Source: Acidobacteriaceae bacterium
Lineage (GTDB): Bacteria > Acidobacteriota > Terriglobia > Terriglobales > Acidobacteriaceae
Reading direction: 5' to 3'
DNA: 64,000 nt
Assembly (NCBI GenBank): GCA_003138515.1
Contig: PLGG01000035.1
Coordinates: 16,224-80,223, forward strand
The notes under the pieces are model-generated. The model was not told where the DNA came from. It did no database searches and saw nothing but the letters and a program-made list of their open reading frames with translations. Positions 45,420 to 54,374 of the stretch are shown here, piece by piece (the first letter of the stretch is position 1; each line of letters opens with the position of its first letter). The position numbers and the translations under genes are program-made.

Positions 45420-45878
45420 ATGCTAAAGCTCACCAAAAAAGCGGATTATGGGCTCATGGCGCTCAAGTACCTCGCCGAGCACCCGGAGACGCCTGCACTC
45501 AGCGCCAAGGACGTCGCGGACGCCTACGGCATCCCTGCCCAGCTTTTGGCCAAGATTCTGCAGCGGCTCACCAAGGTGGGGCTTTTGCGCTCTCATGCCG
45601 GCATGAACGGCGGGTACGCGCTGTCCCGCGACGCGCGACAAATCTCGGCCTTCGAAGTGATCCACGCCATCGACGGGCCTTTGTTCATCACCTCCTGCTT
45701 CAAGGGCGAAAAGTCCTGCGATTTAACCCCAAGTTGCACCATCAAAGAACCCCTGGCGCGCGTGAACGAGACCATCGCCGGAGTTCTGAAGAGCATCAGC
45801 ATCCAGGACCTCGCGGAACAAGAGCATGCCGCCGGAAAAGCCCACGATGCGCAAGGGCTGGTTTCATTGACGCTATGA
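45420..45878 (+). CDS. Rrf2-family transcriptional regulator (IscR-like)
   Basis: This 152-residue protein has an N-terminal winged helix MLKLTKKADYGLMALKYLAE with LSAKDVADAYGIPAQLLAKI, and three Cys in SCFKGEKSCDLTPSC (about residues 97-110), the Fe-S-binding pattern of IscR and SufR type proteins. It probably senses Fe-S status or redox and controls Fe-S assembly. The SufA/ErpA-like gene 137 bases downstream supports this. The upstream palindrome overlaps its own promoter. Confidence 0.9.
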   Translation: MLKLTKKADYGLMALKYLAEHPETPALSAKDVADAYGIPAQLLAKILQRLTKVGLLRSHAGMNGGYALSRDARQISAFEVIHAIDGPLFITSCFKGEKSCDLTPSCTIKEPLARVNETIAGVLKSISIQDLAEQEHAAGKAHDAQGLVSLTL

Positions 45879-46015
45879 GCAGTTAAAGCGATGTGCGGTC
45901 GAAGCGCATACATCTGCATGAAGGATCGGCCTTGGCCGAACAAGGGTAGAATCGGCAGCCGCTTCAACCGAATCAAATAGCCAGCAAGATACGTTTGTTG
46001 AACGAAACCAAAACT

Positions 46016-46429
46016 ATGGCAAATATCGTCACAATCGGATCGATCCCCTCGCCGGACGCTGTGGCAGCGCAGTCTGAAGCTCCTCAGGCGCCCGCAGTGG
46101 ACCTTAACGTAACAGCCAGTGCGGTGGCGCGCATCCGCGTCATCCTCGCCAAGGAGGGCATCTCGCCGGAAGAAGGCGGGTTGCGCCTGGGCGTCAAAGG
46201 CGGAGGCTGCTCCGGGCTCTCCTACTCTATCGGCTTCGATGCGGACCCACGCGAGCGCGACAACATCTTCACATTCGAAGATGTCCGCGTCTTCATCGAT
46301 CCCAAGAGCTTCGTCTATCTGCAAGGCATGACGCTCGACTACGAGGAGACGCTCATCCGCCAGGGATTCAACTTCATCAATCCCAACTCCGCGCGCTCCT
46401 GCGGCTGCGGAACGTCGTTTTCCGTCTAA
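46016..46429 (+). CDS. A-type Fe-S carrier (SufA/IscA/ErpA family)
   Basis: This protein is 137 residues from ATG 46016. It has the A-type motif: GGGCSGLSYSIGF, then SCGCGTSF at the C-terminus, giving the three conserved Cys. It carries Fe-S clusters to apoproteins. An N-terminal extension of about 35 residues is low-complexity. It follows the Rrf2 regulator, so regulation by Fe-S status is likely. Which of SufA, IscA or ErpA it is cannot be settled by motif. Confidence 0.92.
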   Translation: MANIVTIGSIPSPDAVAAQSEAPQAPAVDLNVTASAVARIRVILAKEGISPEEGGLRLGVKGGGCSGLSYSIGFDADPRERDNIFTFEDVRVFIDPKSFVYLQGMTLDYEETLIRQGFNFINPNSARSCGCGTSFSV

Positions 46430-46488
46430 GGCTCCGCGAGCACCTGGGCGGTCCTTGACTTAATTCTGCCGATAATTCACGCAGGACT

Positions 46489-47322
46489 TCACCGCAGCGC
46501 CATTTCAATCCCAGCCTCCGCCAGCGGCGTCATGATTGCGTAGCCGGCGGGCAGCGGGTGCACGCCATCCGCGCTCAGTGTCGGTGGTAGCCCCCCGCGT
46601 TCATCGCTCATCGCCGAGTAATAGTCCACGTACACATAGCCTTTTTCGGCGGCGTATTGCTTCATCCAGGTATTCACCGAAACGACCTTAGGCGCGGGCG
46701 TCAATCCCGGTGCCCACGGAAAGTCGAACGCAGGAAGCACCGAGCACAACACGACTCGACTCCCGTTCGCACTCGCAAGCTCCGCCATCGACGCGATGTT
46801 TCCCTCGGTCTGCTCCAGCGTCATGGGCCCCGTGTTCCCGGCAACGTCGTTTATTCCGGCGAGAATCACCACAGCCTTGGGCTTCAAATCGATCACGTCC
46901 TGCCGGAACCGCACCACCATTTGCGGAGAAGTTTGCCCGCCGATGCCGCGATTAATGTACGGCTTGCCGGGAAACGACTCATCCAGCTTCCATCCCTGCG
47001 TGATCGAGTCGCCCATGAAGACCACTCGATTCTCGCCCGGCTTCGGCGCAGTCAGCATTGCGTTAGCCTCCTTGAAGCGCTCAAGCCCGCCAAAGTCCAC
47101 CAGCAACTGCTTGTCGTGATCCATCCAATACGGATTATTCGGATGCCCAGACGGGGAGGTCTGTGCCGCCGGCGAGGTCTGCGGCCGTGGTGCCGGTTGC
47201 GCTGCAGGCACTTGGGTCTGGGGCGGGGTTGCGGGCGCCTGGGCTTTTAGCGGGGCAACAGCAAAGAACCCGGCCAGAGCCGCGACGAAAAGAGTCGTTT
47301 TGCAAAGGTTCGAGCGATCCAC
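46489..47322 (-). CDS. SGNH/GDSL-family hydrolase, exported
   Basis: This protein is about 277 residues from GTG 47322, which has GGAG 7 bases upstream and opens directly into a signal peptide (TTLFVAALAGFFAVAPLKA). A Pro/Gln-rich linker follows. The enzyme part has FMGDSITQGW (block I, catalytic Ser), GIGGQ, AGINDV (block III, Asn) and DGVHPLPAGY (block V, Asp/His). It is a PAF-acetylhydrolase-like or rhamnogalacturonan acetylesterase-like esterase, and the substrate is unknown. An upstream ATG at 47451 is possible but adds a non-signal extension. Confidence 0.87.
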   Translation of the reverse strand: MDRSNLCKTTLFVAALAGFFAVAPLKAQAPATPPQTQVPAAQPAPRPQTSPAAQTSPSGHPNNPYWMDHDKQLLVDFGGLERFKEANAMLTAPKPGENRVVFMGDSITQGWKLDESFPGKPYINRGIGGQTSPQMVVRFRQDVIDLKPKAVVILAGINDVAGNTGPMTLEQTEGNIASMAELASANGSRVVLCSVLPAFDFPWAPGLTPAPKVVSVNTWMKQYAAEKGYVYVDYYSAMSDERGGLPPTLSADGVHPLPAGYAIMTPLAEAGIEMALR

Positions 47323-47470
47323 GAGAGTGCTCCAATCGGTTCCAGATCGCCGCGGACGGCTGCCAACCAACCGTTCTGCGACGCGCTTCCGATTGTAGGC
47401 AATCGCACCCAGTGCAGGCCACTCGCGCTCCGAAACACGGCGCGCTCGCATCTCGCGCTAGAATCCAAAC

Positions 47471-49000
47471 ATGCCCGCGACGGCCGTATCTCCCGATGTT
47501 CTGATCAAGTACGAGCCTGTCATTGGCCTCGAAGTGCACGTGCAACTGCTCACAGCCACAAAGGCTTTCTGCGGATGCGCGAATCATTTCGGATCCGACC
47601 CGAATACGAACGTCTGCCCTGTTTGCCTTGGGCTACCGGGCGCGCTGCCAGTTTTAAACGCGAAGGCGGTCGAATTCGCCACGCTGGCCGCGGTGGCGCT
47701 CAACTGTCAGGTGCGCGAACAGTCCATCTTCGCCCGCAAGAACTATTTCTATCCCGACCTGCCCAAGGGCTACCAGATTTCGCAGTTTGACAAGCCTCTG
47801 GCCGAGCACGGATGGATCGATGTTCCAACGACAGACGGTTCGACGATGACCGGCGCCCGCGGCGACAGGTGGCCCGAAGAGCCGGGGTCGCCGGGGTGGA
47901 AGCGCATCGGCATTACGCGCCTGCACATGGAAGAAGATGCGGGCAAGAGCCTCCACGAGGGATTCTCTGACTCCGCCACGCGCACCTATCTCGACCTGAA
48001 CCGTTGCGGCACGCCCCTCATCGAAATCGTCAGCGAGCCCGACATTCGCACGCCCGACGAGGCCTTCGAATACCTCACGCGGCTCAAGGAGATCCTGCTC
48101 TATACCGGCGTCTCCGATTGCAACATGGAGGCGGGTTCGCTGCGTTGCGATGCCAACGTCAGCGTTCGTCCCAGGGGCCAGGAAAAATTTGGCACCAAGG
48201 CCGAGGTGAAAAACGTCAACAGCTTCAAGTTCATTCGCGCGGCGCTGGAGTACGAAATCGAGCGCCAGGTCGAGGTGATCGAATCGGGCGGGCGCGTGAT
48301 GCAGGAAACTCGGCTATGGAACGCCAACGAAGGCCGCACGTACTCCATGCGTTCCAAAGAGCAGGCGCACGACTACCGCTACTTTCCCGAGCCGGACCTG
48401 CCGCCGGTGATCGTATCGCCCGAATTCCTGGAACGTAGAACAGCGGAGCTGCCGGAGCTGCCGGAGGCGCGGCGCAAGCGCATGATCGCCGAATACGAAC
48501 TGAGCGTTCAGGACGCACACACGCTCACTGCCTCGCGCGAGTTTGCCGATCGCTTCGAAGCCGCGGCAAAGACGGCGCGCAATCCACGGCGCGTGGTCAA
48601 CGTTCTCCTGAGCGAGGTAGGCGGACGCCTGAAGGCGCGGGGCCTCGAGCTGGATCGATCTCCCGTAACCATGGCCGGCATTGTGCTGGCCGCCGATCTG
48701 CTCGATGAGGGCAAGATCAGCTCAAAGCAAATGAAACAGATTCTCGATGTGAGTTTTGAAACCGGTGAAGACTTCGGCCCTGTCTATGAGCGCGAGAAGC
48801 CTCAGCAGATCACCGACGCTGCCGCGCTCGAAAAGCTGATTGACGAGGTGATCGCCGCCAATCCCAAACAGGTTGAACAGTATCGCGGCGGCAAGAAGAC
48901 GATGGCGGGATTCTTTGTAGGCCAGGTGATGCGCGCGTCGAGGGGCCAGGCTAATCCGGCATTGCTCAATGAGCTGGTGACAAAAAAGCTGGACGGCTGA
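47471..49000 (+). CDS. gatB: Aspartyl/glutamyl-tRNA amidotransferase subunit B
   Basis: This 509-residue protein has YEPVIGLEVHVQLLT, FCGCANHFGSDPNTNVCPVC (zinc Cys), LPKGYQISQFDKPLAEHG, RTYLDLNRCGTPLIEIV and the C-terminal YqeY-like helical domain. GatB activates Glu-tRNA-Gln or Asp-tRNA-Asn in GatCAB. gatA and gatC are not in the window. Length is canonical. Confidence 0.96.
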   Translation: MPATAVSPDVLIKYEPVIGLEVHVQLLTATKAFCGCANHFGSDPNTNVCPVCLGLPGALPVLNAKAVEFATLAAVALNCQVREQSIFARKNYFYPDLPKGYQISQFDKPLAEHGWIDVPTTDGSTMTGARGDRWPEEPGSPGWKRIGITRLHMEEDAGKSLHEGFSDSATRTYLDLNRCGTPLIEIVSEPDIRTPDEAFEYLTRLKEILLYTGVSDCNMEAGSLRCDANVSVRPRGQEKFGTKAEVKNVNSFKFIRAALEYEIERQVEVIESGGRVMQETRLWNANEGRTYSMRSKEQAHDYRYFPEPDLPPVIVSPEFLERRTAELPELPEARRKRMIAEYELSVQDAHTLTASREFADRFEAAAKTARNPRRVVNVLLSEVGGRLKARGLELDRSPVTMAGIVLAADLLDEGKISSKQMKQILDVSFETGEDFGPVYEREKPQQITDAAALEKLIDEVIAANPKQVEQYRGGKKTMAGFFVGQVMRASRGQANPALLNELVTKKLDG

Positions 49001-49075
49001 AACTCAACCCGCGGGCTGGCCTCCGGTGCCGCCGCGCAAATTCGCGATCCCGCGCGAAACGCACACCGCGACAGG

Positions 49076-49450
49076 CTATTTCAACTTCAGATCCGAAATG
49101 AAATCCTTGCGCGCGTCCCACGAGCTTACGGTCTTGATCGCGCTCTTTTTGCCGTCTTTCTCCGCCCACAAGTCGAAGTCGATGCTCATGTCGACCTGCG
49201 CGAAGTGGAAGTGGCCTTCCGCCGTGGAATCAAAGCTGCGAATGGTTTTGCTCTTCTCGTCCTTCAAGAAAACCGTGGCCCCTGGAACGGGCTCGGAGCT
49301 CGCGTTCAGCACAGTGCCCGAAACGGTGCGCATGCCAATGTTTTGGGCCCACGTTGCGGAAGAAAGGAGCGTATTCCGCGGCCCTGCAGGAAGAGCTCCG
49401 AATGCAAGAAGACTCAATACAGTCGCCGCCACCAAGCCGGCTCGGCTCAT
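49076..49450 (-). CDS. Secreted protein with carboxypeptidase-regulatory-like fold
   Basis: This 124-residue protein has a signal peptide (LVAATVLSLLAFGALPAG). A single beta-sandwich domain follows, resembling the regulatory domain of carboxypeptidases: VSGTVLNASSEPVPGATVFL, KTIRSFDSTAEGHFHF, FDLWAEKDGKKSAIKTVSS. The same fold starts the TonB-dependent receptor. Its ATG lies two bases past the LysW-like stop, so it is the second gene of that operon. It may bind a carbohydrate or peptide at the surface. Confidence 0.82.
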   Translation of the reverse strand: MSRAGLVAATVLSLLAFGALPAGPRNTLLSSATWAQNIGMRTVSGTVLNASSEPVPGATVFLKDEKSKTIRSFDSTAEGHFHFAQVDMSIDFDLWAEKDGKKSAIKTVSSWDARKDFISDLKLK

Positions 49451-49452
49451 TC

Positions 49453-49644
49453 CTACTCCTCCTCATCCTCTGTCAGGAGATCTTCTTCCTCTTCGAGACC
49501 CTCTTCGATGCGCGCCAACTCCAGCGGTTCGACGCCAACCACTTCGTACTCCGTCCCACACTCTTCGCAGGCTATCACGTCGCCCTCTTCCACTTCGTCG
49601 ATTTCAATGTTCAGGGCGGTGTCGCATTCAGGGCAGCTGGGCAT
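49453..49644 (-). CDS. LysW-like zinc-ribbon carrier protein
   Basis: This 63-residue acidic protein starts at ATG 49644, preceded by GAGGAGG five bases upstream. The pattern CPECD...VIACEECGTEYEVVGVEPLEL is that of LysW, the amino-group carrier in Lys/Arg biosynthesis, including the zinc Cys pairs. True LysW ends in EDWGE with a C-terminal Glu as the attachment site; here the tail is LLTEDEEE and is longer. No lysine or arginine gene is near. It might be a carrier in another pathway or a ribbon protein reused elsewhere. Confidence 0.7.
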   Translation of the reverse strand: MPSCPECDTALNIEIDEVEEGDVIACEECGTEYEVVGVEPLELARIEEGLEEEEDLLTEDEEE

Positions 49645-49959
49645 GGCAGCCTCCTCACTTTCCAAGCCGAATCGTATCGCAGGATGAGACCGTCTTCGTT
49701 CGGCAACCATCGCTAGTTTTAGGGAGAACCCGGCCTCAGGTCAAGAGCCAAAAGGCACACTTGAAGCCGGCATTCTCGTTGCCGGAAAAGAGGCCCTCCC
49801 TACTCCTTAGACGATGCGCATTTCGGGAGGGTCGTTGGCTGTGCCCCATCGCCGGTGCAGACCAATTAGTGTGCTCATCCGCCCCGGGGGCTGCTCTCCC
49901 ACGCTTTGCCCCACTCGCCATGACACCGGCGCGCTTGAGCGTTTACCCTGTTGATTACG

Positions 49960-50778
49960 ATGCCAAGATTTGGCTCCAGCCCGCTCGCCTTCCCTGACTT
50001 CAAAGGTGCCACGCGCCGGTTGATTCTCATCAACCTGGCCGCATACTTTGTCCTGGTGCTGGCGACCTTGGCGTCTTCCTCCGCCGGAACGATTGCCGGC
50101 TCGCTCGTCTTCGACCCCTATTCCTTCATGCATGGAGCCCTCTGGCAGCCCTTCACCTACAGCTTTGTGCATGTCGGAATCCTTGGGACCCTTTTCGAGC
50201 TGCTGTCGCTGTGGTTTCTCGCAGGATTTCTCGAGGCCTTTCACGATGCCAACTGGGTTACAAGCCTCTATGCGGTTTCCGTGCTGGGCACCGCCGCGGC
50301 TGCGCTGGTGCTCTATTTGGTCGCGAAAACGCTGGCCCCTTCGCTGCTCCTCAACGTCAGCCCGCTCTTCGGCTGCTTTGGCGGAATCTTCGGATTGCTG
50401 GTAGCCATTGGGCTCCTCTATGGCGACACGCAGTTCCTTCTATTCTTCGTCATCGGCATCAAGGCGCGCTACATGGTCATGATTTATGCGCTTATTGCCG
50501 TGGCCATGCTGTTTGGCCAGGAACGAATGTATGCGTTCGCACAACTAGGCGGAGCACTCGCCGGTCTTGCCTTCGTGCGCATTGCGCCCCGGCGTGGAAT
50601 GTCCTTCATGCTCAGCGAAGGCTGGTTCGGCCTGCGCAACCGCTACTACCGTTGGAAGCGCCGCCGCGCGGCCCGCAAGTTCGAGGTTTACATGCGCTCG
50701 CAGGGCCGCACCGTAAAGTTCGACGGACAGGGCCGCCGGATCGATGACGATTCCGACGACAAGAAGCGCTGGAACTGA
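49960..50778 (+). CDS. Rhomboid-like membrane protein lacking catalytic residues
   Basis: This 272-residue protein has six hydrophobic helices. The TM4 region reads SPLFGCFGGIFGLLVA where active rhomboids have GxSG; Ser is replaced by Phe (residue 140). The TM6 region reads FAQLGGALAGL; the usual His is Gln195. Both catalytic residues are therefore missing, so it should be a pseudoprotease (iRhom/derlin-like in principle). A basic 60-residue cytoplasmic tail follows. A fabD gene follows 90 bases later. The start is ATG 49960, with an earlier TTG at 49951 possible. Confidence 0.8.
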   Translation: MPRFGSSPLAFPDFKGATRRLILINLAAYFVLVLATLASSSAGTIAGSLVFDPYSFMHGALWQPFTYSFVHVGILGTLFELLSLWFLAGFLEAFHDANWVTSLYAVSVLGTAAAALVLYLVAKTLAPSLLLNVSPLFGCFGGIFGLLVAIGLLYGDTQFLLFFVIGIKARYMVMIYALIAVAMLFGQERMYAFAQLGGALAGLAFVRIAPRRGMSFMLSEGWFGLRNRYYRWKRRRAARKFEVYMRSQGRTVKFDGQGRRIDDDSDDKKRWN

Positions 50779-50868
50779 ACGCGAAGCCGTCCTTCGGGAT
50801 TCGCTGGCTGGGATAACCCCCGCGCGCGGCGCGATAGAATCTCACTGGCACGATAGAGTCTTACAGAA

Positions 50869-51819
50869 ATGACCAACAAAATCGCCTTTCTCTTTCCGGG
50901 GCAGGGTTCGCAGGCCGTTGGCATGGGCCGCGAGCTCGCCGAACGATTTCCCTTGGCAGCCGAAACCTTCGCCGAAGCCGACGCAGCGCTCGGCTTCCCG
51001 TTGTCGAAGCTGTGCTTCGAGGGGCCTGAAGAAGATCTGCGCCTGACCGGGAACACGCAGCCGGCCATCATGACGGTCAGCGTTGCAGCCGCGCGCGTTA
51101 TCGGCGAGCATGGCGTTGCGCCGGCGCTCGCAGCCGGGCATTCGCTGGGCGAGTGGTCGGCTCACGTCATCGCCGGTACGCTTTCCTTCGCCGATGCGGT
51201 GCGCGCCGTCAAGGCCCGCGGCCATGCCATGCAGCAGGCGGTTCCGGCAGGGCAGGGAGCCATGGCCGCTGTTCTTGCGCTCGAAGCCGCACAGGTCGCC
51301 GAGGCTTGCGAAGAGGCCGCGCGCGAAACCGGATTGACGGTGCAGGCGGCGAATCTCAACTCGCCAAGTCAGACGGTCATCTCTGGCGCTGCTGGGGCGG
51401 TTGAAAAAGCTTCCGCGCTCTGCAAGGCCAGGGGCGCGCGCCGTACCGTCATGCTTCCCGTCAGTGCTCCCTTTCACTGTGCGCTCATGCAGCCGGCCCA
51501 GGAGGAAGTGGCTCGCGTGCTCTCCGGCGTCGCGATGCACGACCCGCACATTCCCGTGGCTGCCAACGTCACCGGCGGCCTTGTTACCACGGCCGATGCA
51601 ACGCGCGACGCGCTCATCCGCCAGGTCACCGGCACAGTCCGCTGGGTCGATTGCGTGCAATCGCTGAGAGCTGCGGGCGCTAATCTTTTCATCGAAGTCG
51701 GCCCCGGCAAGGTGCTCTGCGGCCTGCTCAAGCAGATCGACCCCGCTTTGAAGGCGCTGAACGTGGAGGACGCCGCGAGCCTGGAAAAGACGCTGGCAGA
51801 GCTGAAGCGCGGCGACTGA
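50869..51819 (+). CDS. fabD: Malonyl-CoA:ACP transacylase
   Basis: This 316-residue protein has FLFPGQGSQAVGMG, the nucleophile in GHSLGEWSAHV, NLNSPSQTVISG and PVSAPFHCALM with the catalytic His. FabD loads malonate onto acyl carrier protein for fatty acid synthesis. fabH, fabG and acpP, usual companions, are not present. Downstream is the convergent oligopeptidase gene. Confidence 0.96.
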   Translation: MTNKIAFLFPGQGSQAVGMGRELAERFPLAAETFAEADAALGFPLSKLCFEGPEEDLRLTGNTQPAIMTVSVAAARVIGEHGVAPALAAGHSLGEWSAHVIAGTLSFADAVRAVKARGHAMQQAVPAGQGAMAAVLALEAAQVAEACEEAARETGLTVQAANLNSPSQTVISGAAGAVEKASALCKARGARRTVMLPVSAPFHCALMQPAQEEVARVLSGVAMHDPHIPVAANVTGGLVTTADATRDALIRQVTGTVRWVDCVQSLRAAGANLFIEVGPGKVLCGLLKQIDPALKALNVEDAASLEKTLAELKRGD

Positions 51820-51840
51820 GCGGCTGATCGGCGTAGACCG

Positions 51841-54000
51841 TCACGCAAGTCCGAATTCACGAAGCAAGAACGCGTAGTCCAGCGCGATCTCCTTCAGATA
51901 GTCGTATCGCCCGCTCGCTCCGCCGTGCCCGGCCTGCATATTGGTCACCAGCAGCAGCGGATTCGAATCCGTCTTCAGCGTTCGCAGCTTGGCCACATAC
52001 TTAGCCGGTTCCCAGTACATCACCTGGCTGTCGTGCAGGCTGGTCTTCACGAGCATCGCGGGATAGTTCGCCGCGCGCAGATTGTCGTACGGCGAATAAC
52101 TCAACATGTAACGGAAATACTCTTCCTGATTCGGGTCGCCCCACTCTTCGTATTCGGGAACCGTCAGGGGCAGGGAAGCGTCGAGCATCGTGTTCATCAC
52201 GTCCACAAATGGAACGTGCGAGACAATCGCGCGAAATAGGTCGGGCCGCATGTTGGCGATCGCGCCCATCAGCAACCCTCCTGCCGACCCGCCCTCAGCC
52301 GCCACGCGCCTCGGATCGCCGTATCCCCGCGCGGTCAGGTGTTCTACGCAGGCGATGAAGTCGCTAAAAGTATTGCGTTTCACCAGCATCTTTCCCGCGT
52401 CGTGCCATGGCTCGCCCAGGTCGCCGCCACCGCGAATGTGCGCATACGCCAGCACTACACCGCGATCAAGCAAGCTCAGCCGGTTCGAGCTGAACCCGAT
52501 GGGCAGAGAGTAGCCATACGATCCATAGCCGTACACATAAAGCGGATTCTTGGGTGCCTCGGTTCCCGATTCTGGGACCTGGGAAACTGCTGAACTTTTC
52601 GTGCCCGAGCTGTTCCCTGCGAACTTATCCTTGCGGTAAACAATCGAGACCGGAACCTCGACCCCATCCTGCGCCTTTGCGTGAATCCTTTCGCTCGCGT
52701 AGAGCGTGCGGTCGAATCCGCCCGGAACCTCGAGCTGCTTGAGCAGCGTCGACGCGCCTGTCGCTATGTCGTATTCGTACACCGAGCTTGGCGTTACCAG
52801 CGATTGATACGCGTAGCGAAACGTCGCCGTCTCGAAGATGCGATTGATATGCGGGTGCGCGCTGTAGGCCGGCTCGGGGAAGGCGATTTCACCCGTGGGG
52901 GCAGCTTCAGCACTGTCGTCTGCGAATTTCCACAGCCTCAATCGCGGCAGCCCATCCTCGCGCTCACACGCGATAAAGAACCCCGCGAAGAGATCGACGT
53001 CCTCGATCATTACCTTGTCGCGGTGGGCAATCCGCTCGGTCCAGTGCTTGCGGCCCGGCGTAGCCACGGGCGCCGTTACCAGCCGGAAATTGCGCCCCTG
53101 ATCGTTCGTCCGAATAAACCACAGCCCGTTGCGGTGGTCGACCGAGTACTCGTGCTCATCCTCGCGCGGCGCGATCAGCGAAAAGGCGCCGGCCGGCTCG
53201 TCCGCTCGTAGCACCCGCGCCTCGCTTGTCGTATGGCTGGCCGCTTCCACAACGATGTACTTTCCATCGCGCGTCCGCCCGGCGGCCAGGTTGAAGCGCC
53301 CGTCGTCGTCCTGGTAGACCAGCACATCTTCCGCGTGCGCGGAGCCCAGCACATGCCGCCACAATTGGAACTGCCGCTTTTGCTGCTCGTCCTCAACGGT
53401 GTAAAACAGTGTCCGATTGTCCGCCGCCCAAACGACGGACCCCACACGCTCGACCTCGCCCGCCAAAGTCTCGCCGGTCTCTAGGTCCTTGATGTGCAGG
53501 GTGTATTGGCGAAAGCCCTTGGTGTCGGTTGTATAAGCCAGCCAGCGGCCATTATCCGTAATATCGGTGTCGCCAATCGCAAAAAACGCCTGTCCCTGCG
53601 CGAGCTGATTTCCATCAAGCAGCACCTCTTCCGCCGCGTCCCCTTCTGCCGCATCGCCGCCCGCTCCGGCCGGCCCGCCCCGCTTGCGGCAGTGGATCCC
53701 ATACTGCAGCCCCTCCTCGGTGCGCGTGTAATACCACCAACCGCCGTCGCGGTAGGGAACGGAGACATCGGTCTGCTTCACATGGCTCAGCATCTCCTGG
53801 TAAAGCTCTTCGCGCAGGCCAGCAAGCGGCGCCATCACCGCCTCAGCATAGGCATTCTCGGCCTCCAGATATGCGGTCACATCTGGATTGTCCTTGTCCC
53901 GCAGCCAGGCGTAGTCGTCCGCAAGCAGCACTCCGTGCATTCGCGTTTCGGTGTGAATTTTGCGCACAACTGGCGGCGTGGGCAGCGGATTCTGGCTCAT
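51841..54000 (-). CDS. Oligopeptidase B-like S9 serine peptidase
   Basis: This protein is about 719 residues from ATG 54000; the frame opens ten codons earlier at 54030. The N-terminal half is the beta-propeller (HGVLLADDYAWLRDKDNPDV), then the alpha/beta hydrolase with the nucleophile in GGSAGGLLMGAI and His in GHGGASGRYD. The Asp is expected in TSLHDSQVMYWEP. These enzymes cut peptides after basic residues. There is no signal peptide, so it is cytoplasmic. It faces the toxin-antitoxin pair divergently. Confidence 0.92.
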   Translation of the reverse strand: MSQNPLPTPPVVRKIHTETRMHGVLLADDYAWLRDKDNPDVTAYLEAENAYAEAVMAPLAGLREELYQEMLSHVKQTDVSVPYRDGGWWYYTRTEEGLQYGIHCRKRGGPAGAGGDAAEGDAAEEVLLDGNQLAQGQAFFAIGDTDITDNGRWLAYTTDTKGFRQYTLHIKDLETGETLAGEVERVGSVVWAADNRTLFYTVEDEQQKRQFQLWRHVLGSAHAEDVLVYQDDDGRFNLAAGRTRDGKYIVVEAASHTTSEARVLRADEPAGAFSLIAPREDEHEYSVDHRNGLWFIRTNDQGRNFRLVTAPVATPGRKHWTERIAHRDKVMIEDVDLFAGFFIACEREDGLPRLRLWKFADDSAEAAPTGEIAFPEPAYSAHPHINRIFETATFRYAYQSLVTPSSVYEYDIATGASTLLKQLEVPGGFDRTLYASERIHAKAQDGVEVPVSIVYRKDKFAGNSSGTKSSAVSQVPESGTEAPKNPLYVYGYGSYGYSLPIGFSSNRLSLLDRGVVLAYAHIRGGGDLGEPWHDAGKMLVKRNTFSDFIACVEHLTARGYGDPRRVAAEGGSAGGLLMGAIANMRPDLFRAIVSHVPFVDVMNTMLDASLPLTVPEYEEWGDPNQEEYFRYMLSYSPYDNLRAANYPAMLVKTSLHDSQVMYWEPAKYVAKLRTLKTDSNPLLLVTNMQAGHGGASGRYDYLKEIALDYAFLLREFGLA

Positions 54001-54074
54001 TTCTATCCCAGTGTATCGGTTGACTCCCATCCGGCAAAATTGTACAGTTCAATTCATCAGACTGGAGAGTTGTC

Positions 54075-54374
54075 ATGGGGACTTCCGGAGCAATTGGTAA
54101 CGCAACTGTCGTTTCCGCTTTGAGAGCACGAGCCAATTTTGGCAAGATTCTGGATCGAGTCGACAGCGAGGGGAAATCCCTGGTAATCGAAAAGCGGGGT
54201 ATGCCGCGAGCCGTGCTGCTCAGCATTCGTGACTACGTGAAACTCGCTGCTCCGGAGCCGGAAATCCTGAAAATCGTTGGAGAAGAGTCGCGGCGAAACG
54301 GAACCGATAGACTCACTTCGCGCCAAATCGACCAGTTGATCAAATCCACGCGCGCACGCAAGAAGCGGCGGTGA
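54075..54374 (+). CDS. Phd/YefM-like antitoxin
   Basis: This 99-residue protein has the Phd/YefM N-terminal DNA-binding pattern: VVSALRARANFGKILDRVDSE, then LVIEKRGMPRAVLLS (beta strand pair) and an alpha-helical, basic C-terminus. It would bind and inhibit the adjacent PIN toxin and repress its own operon. The toxin start overlaps its stop codon. Confidence 0.85.
   Translation: MGTSGAIGNATVVSALRARANFGKILDRVDSEGKSLVIEKRGMPRAVLLSIRDYVKLAAPEPEILKIVGEESRRNGTDRLTSRQIDQLIKSTRARKKRR

Noticed and set aside
49767-49785. Small hairpin CCGGCA/TGCCGG upstream of the rhomboid-like gene
   Set aside because: Only six base pairs with no T-run and no clear role.
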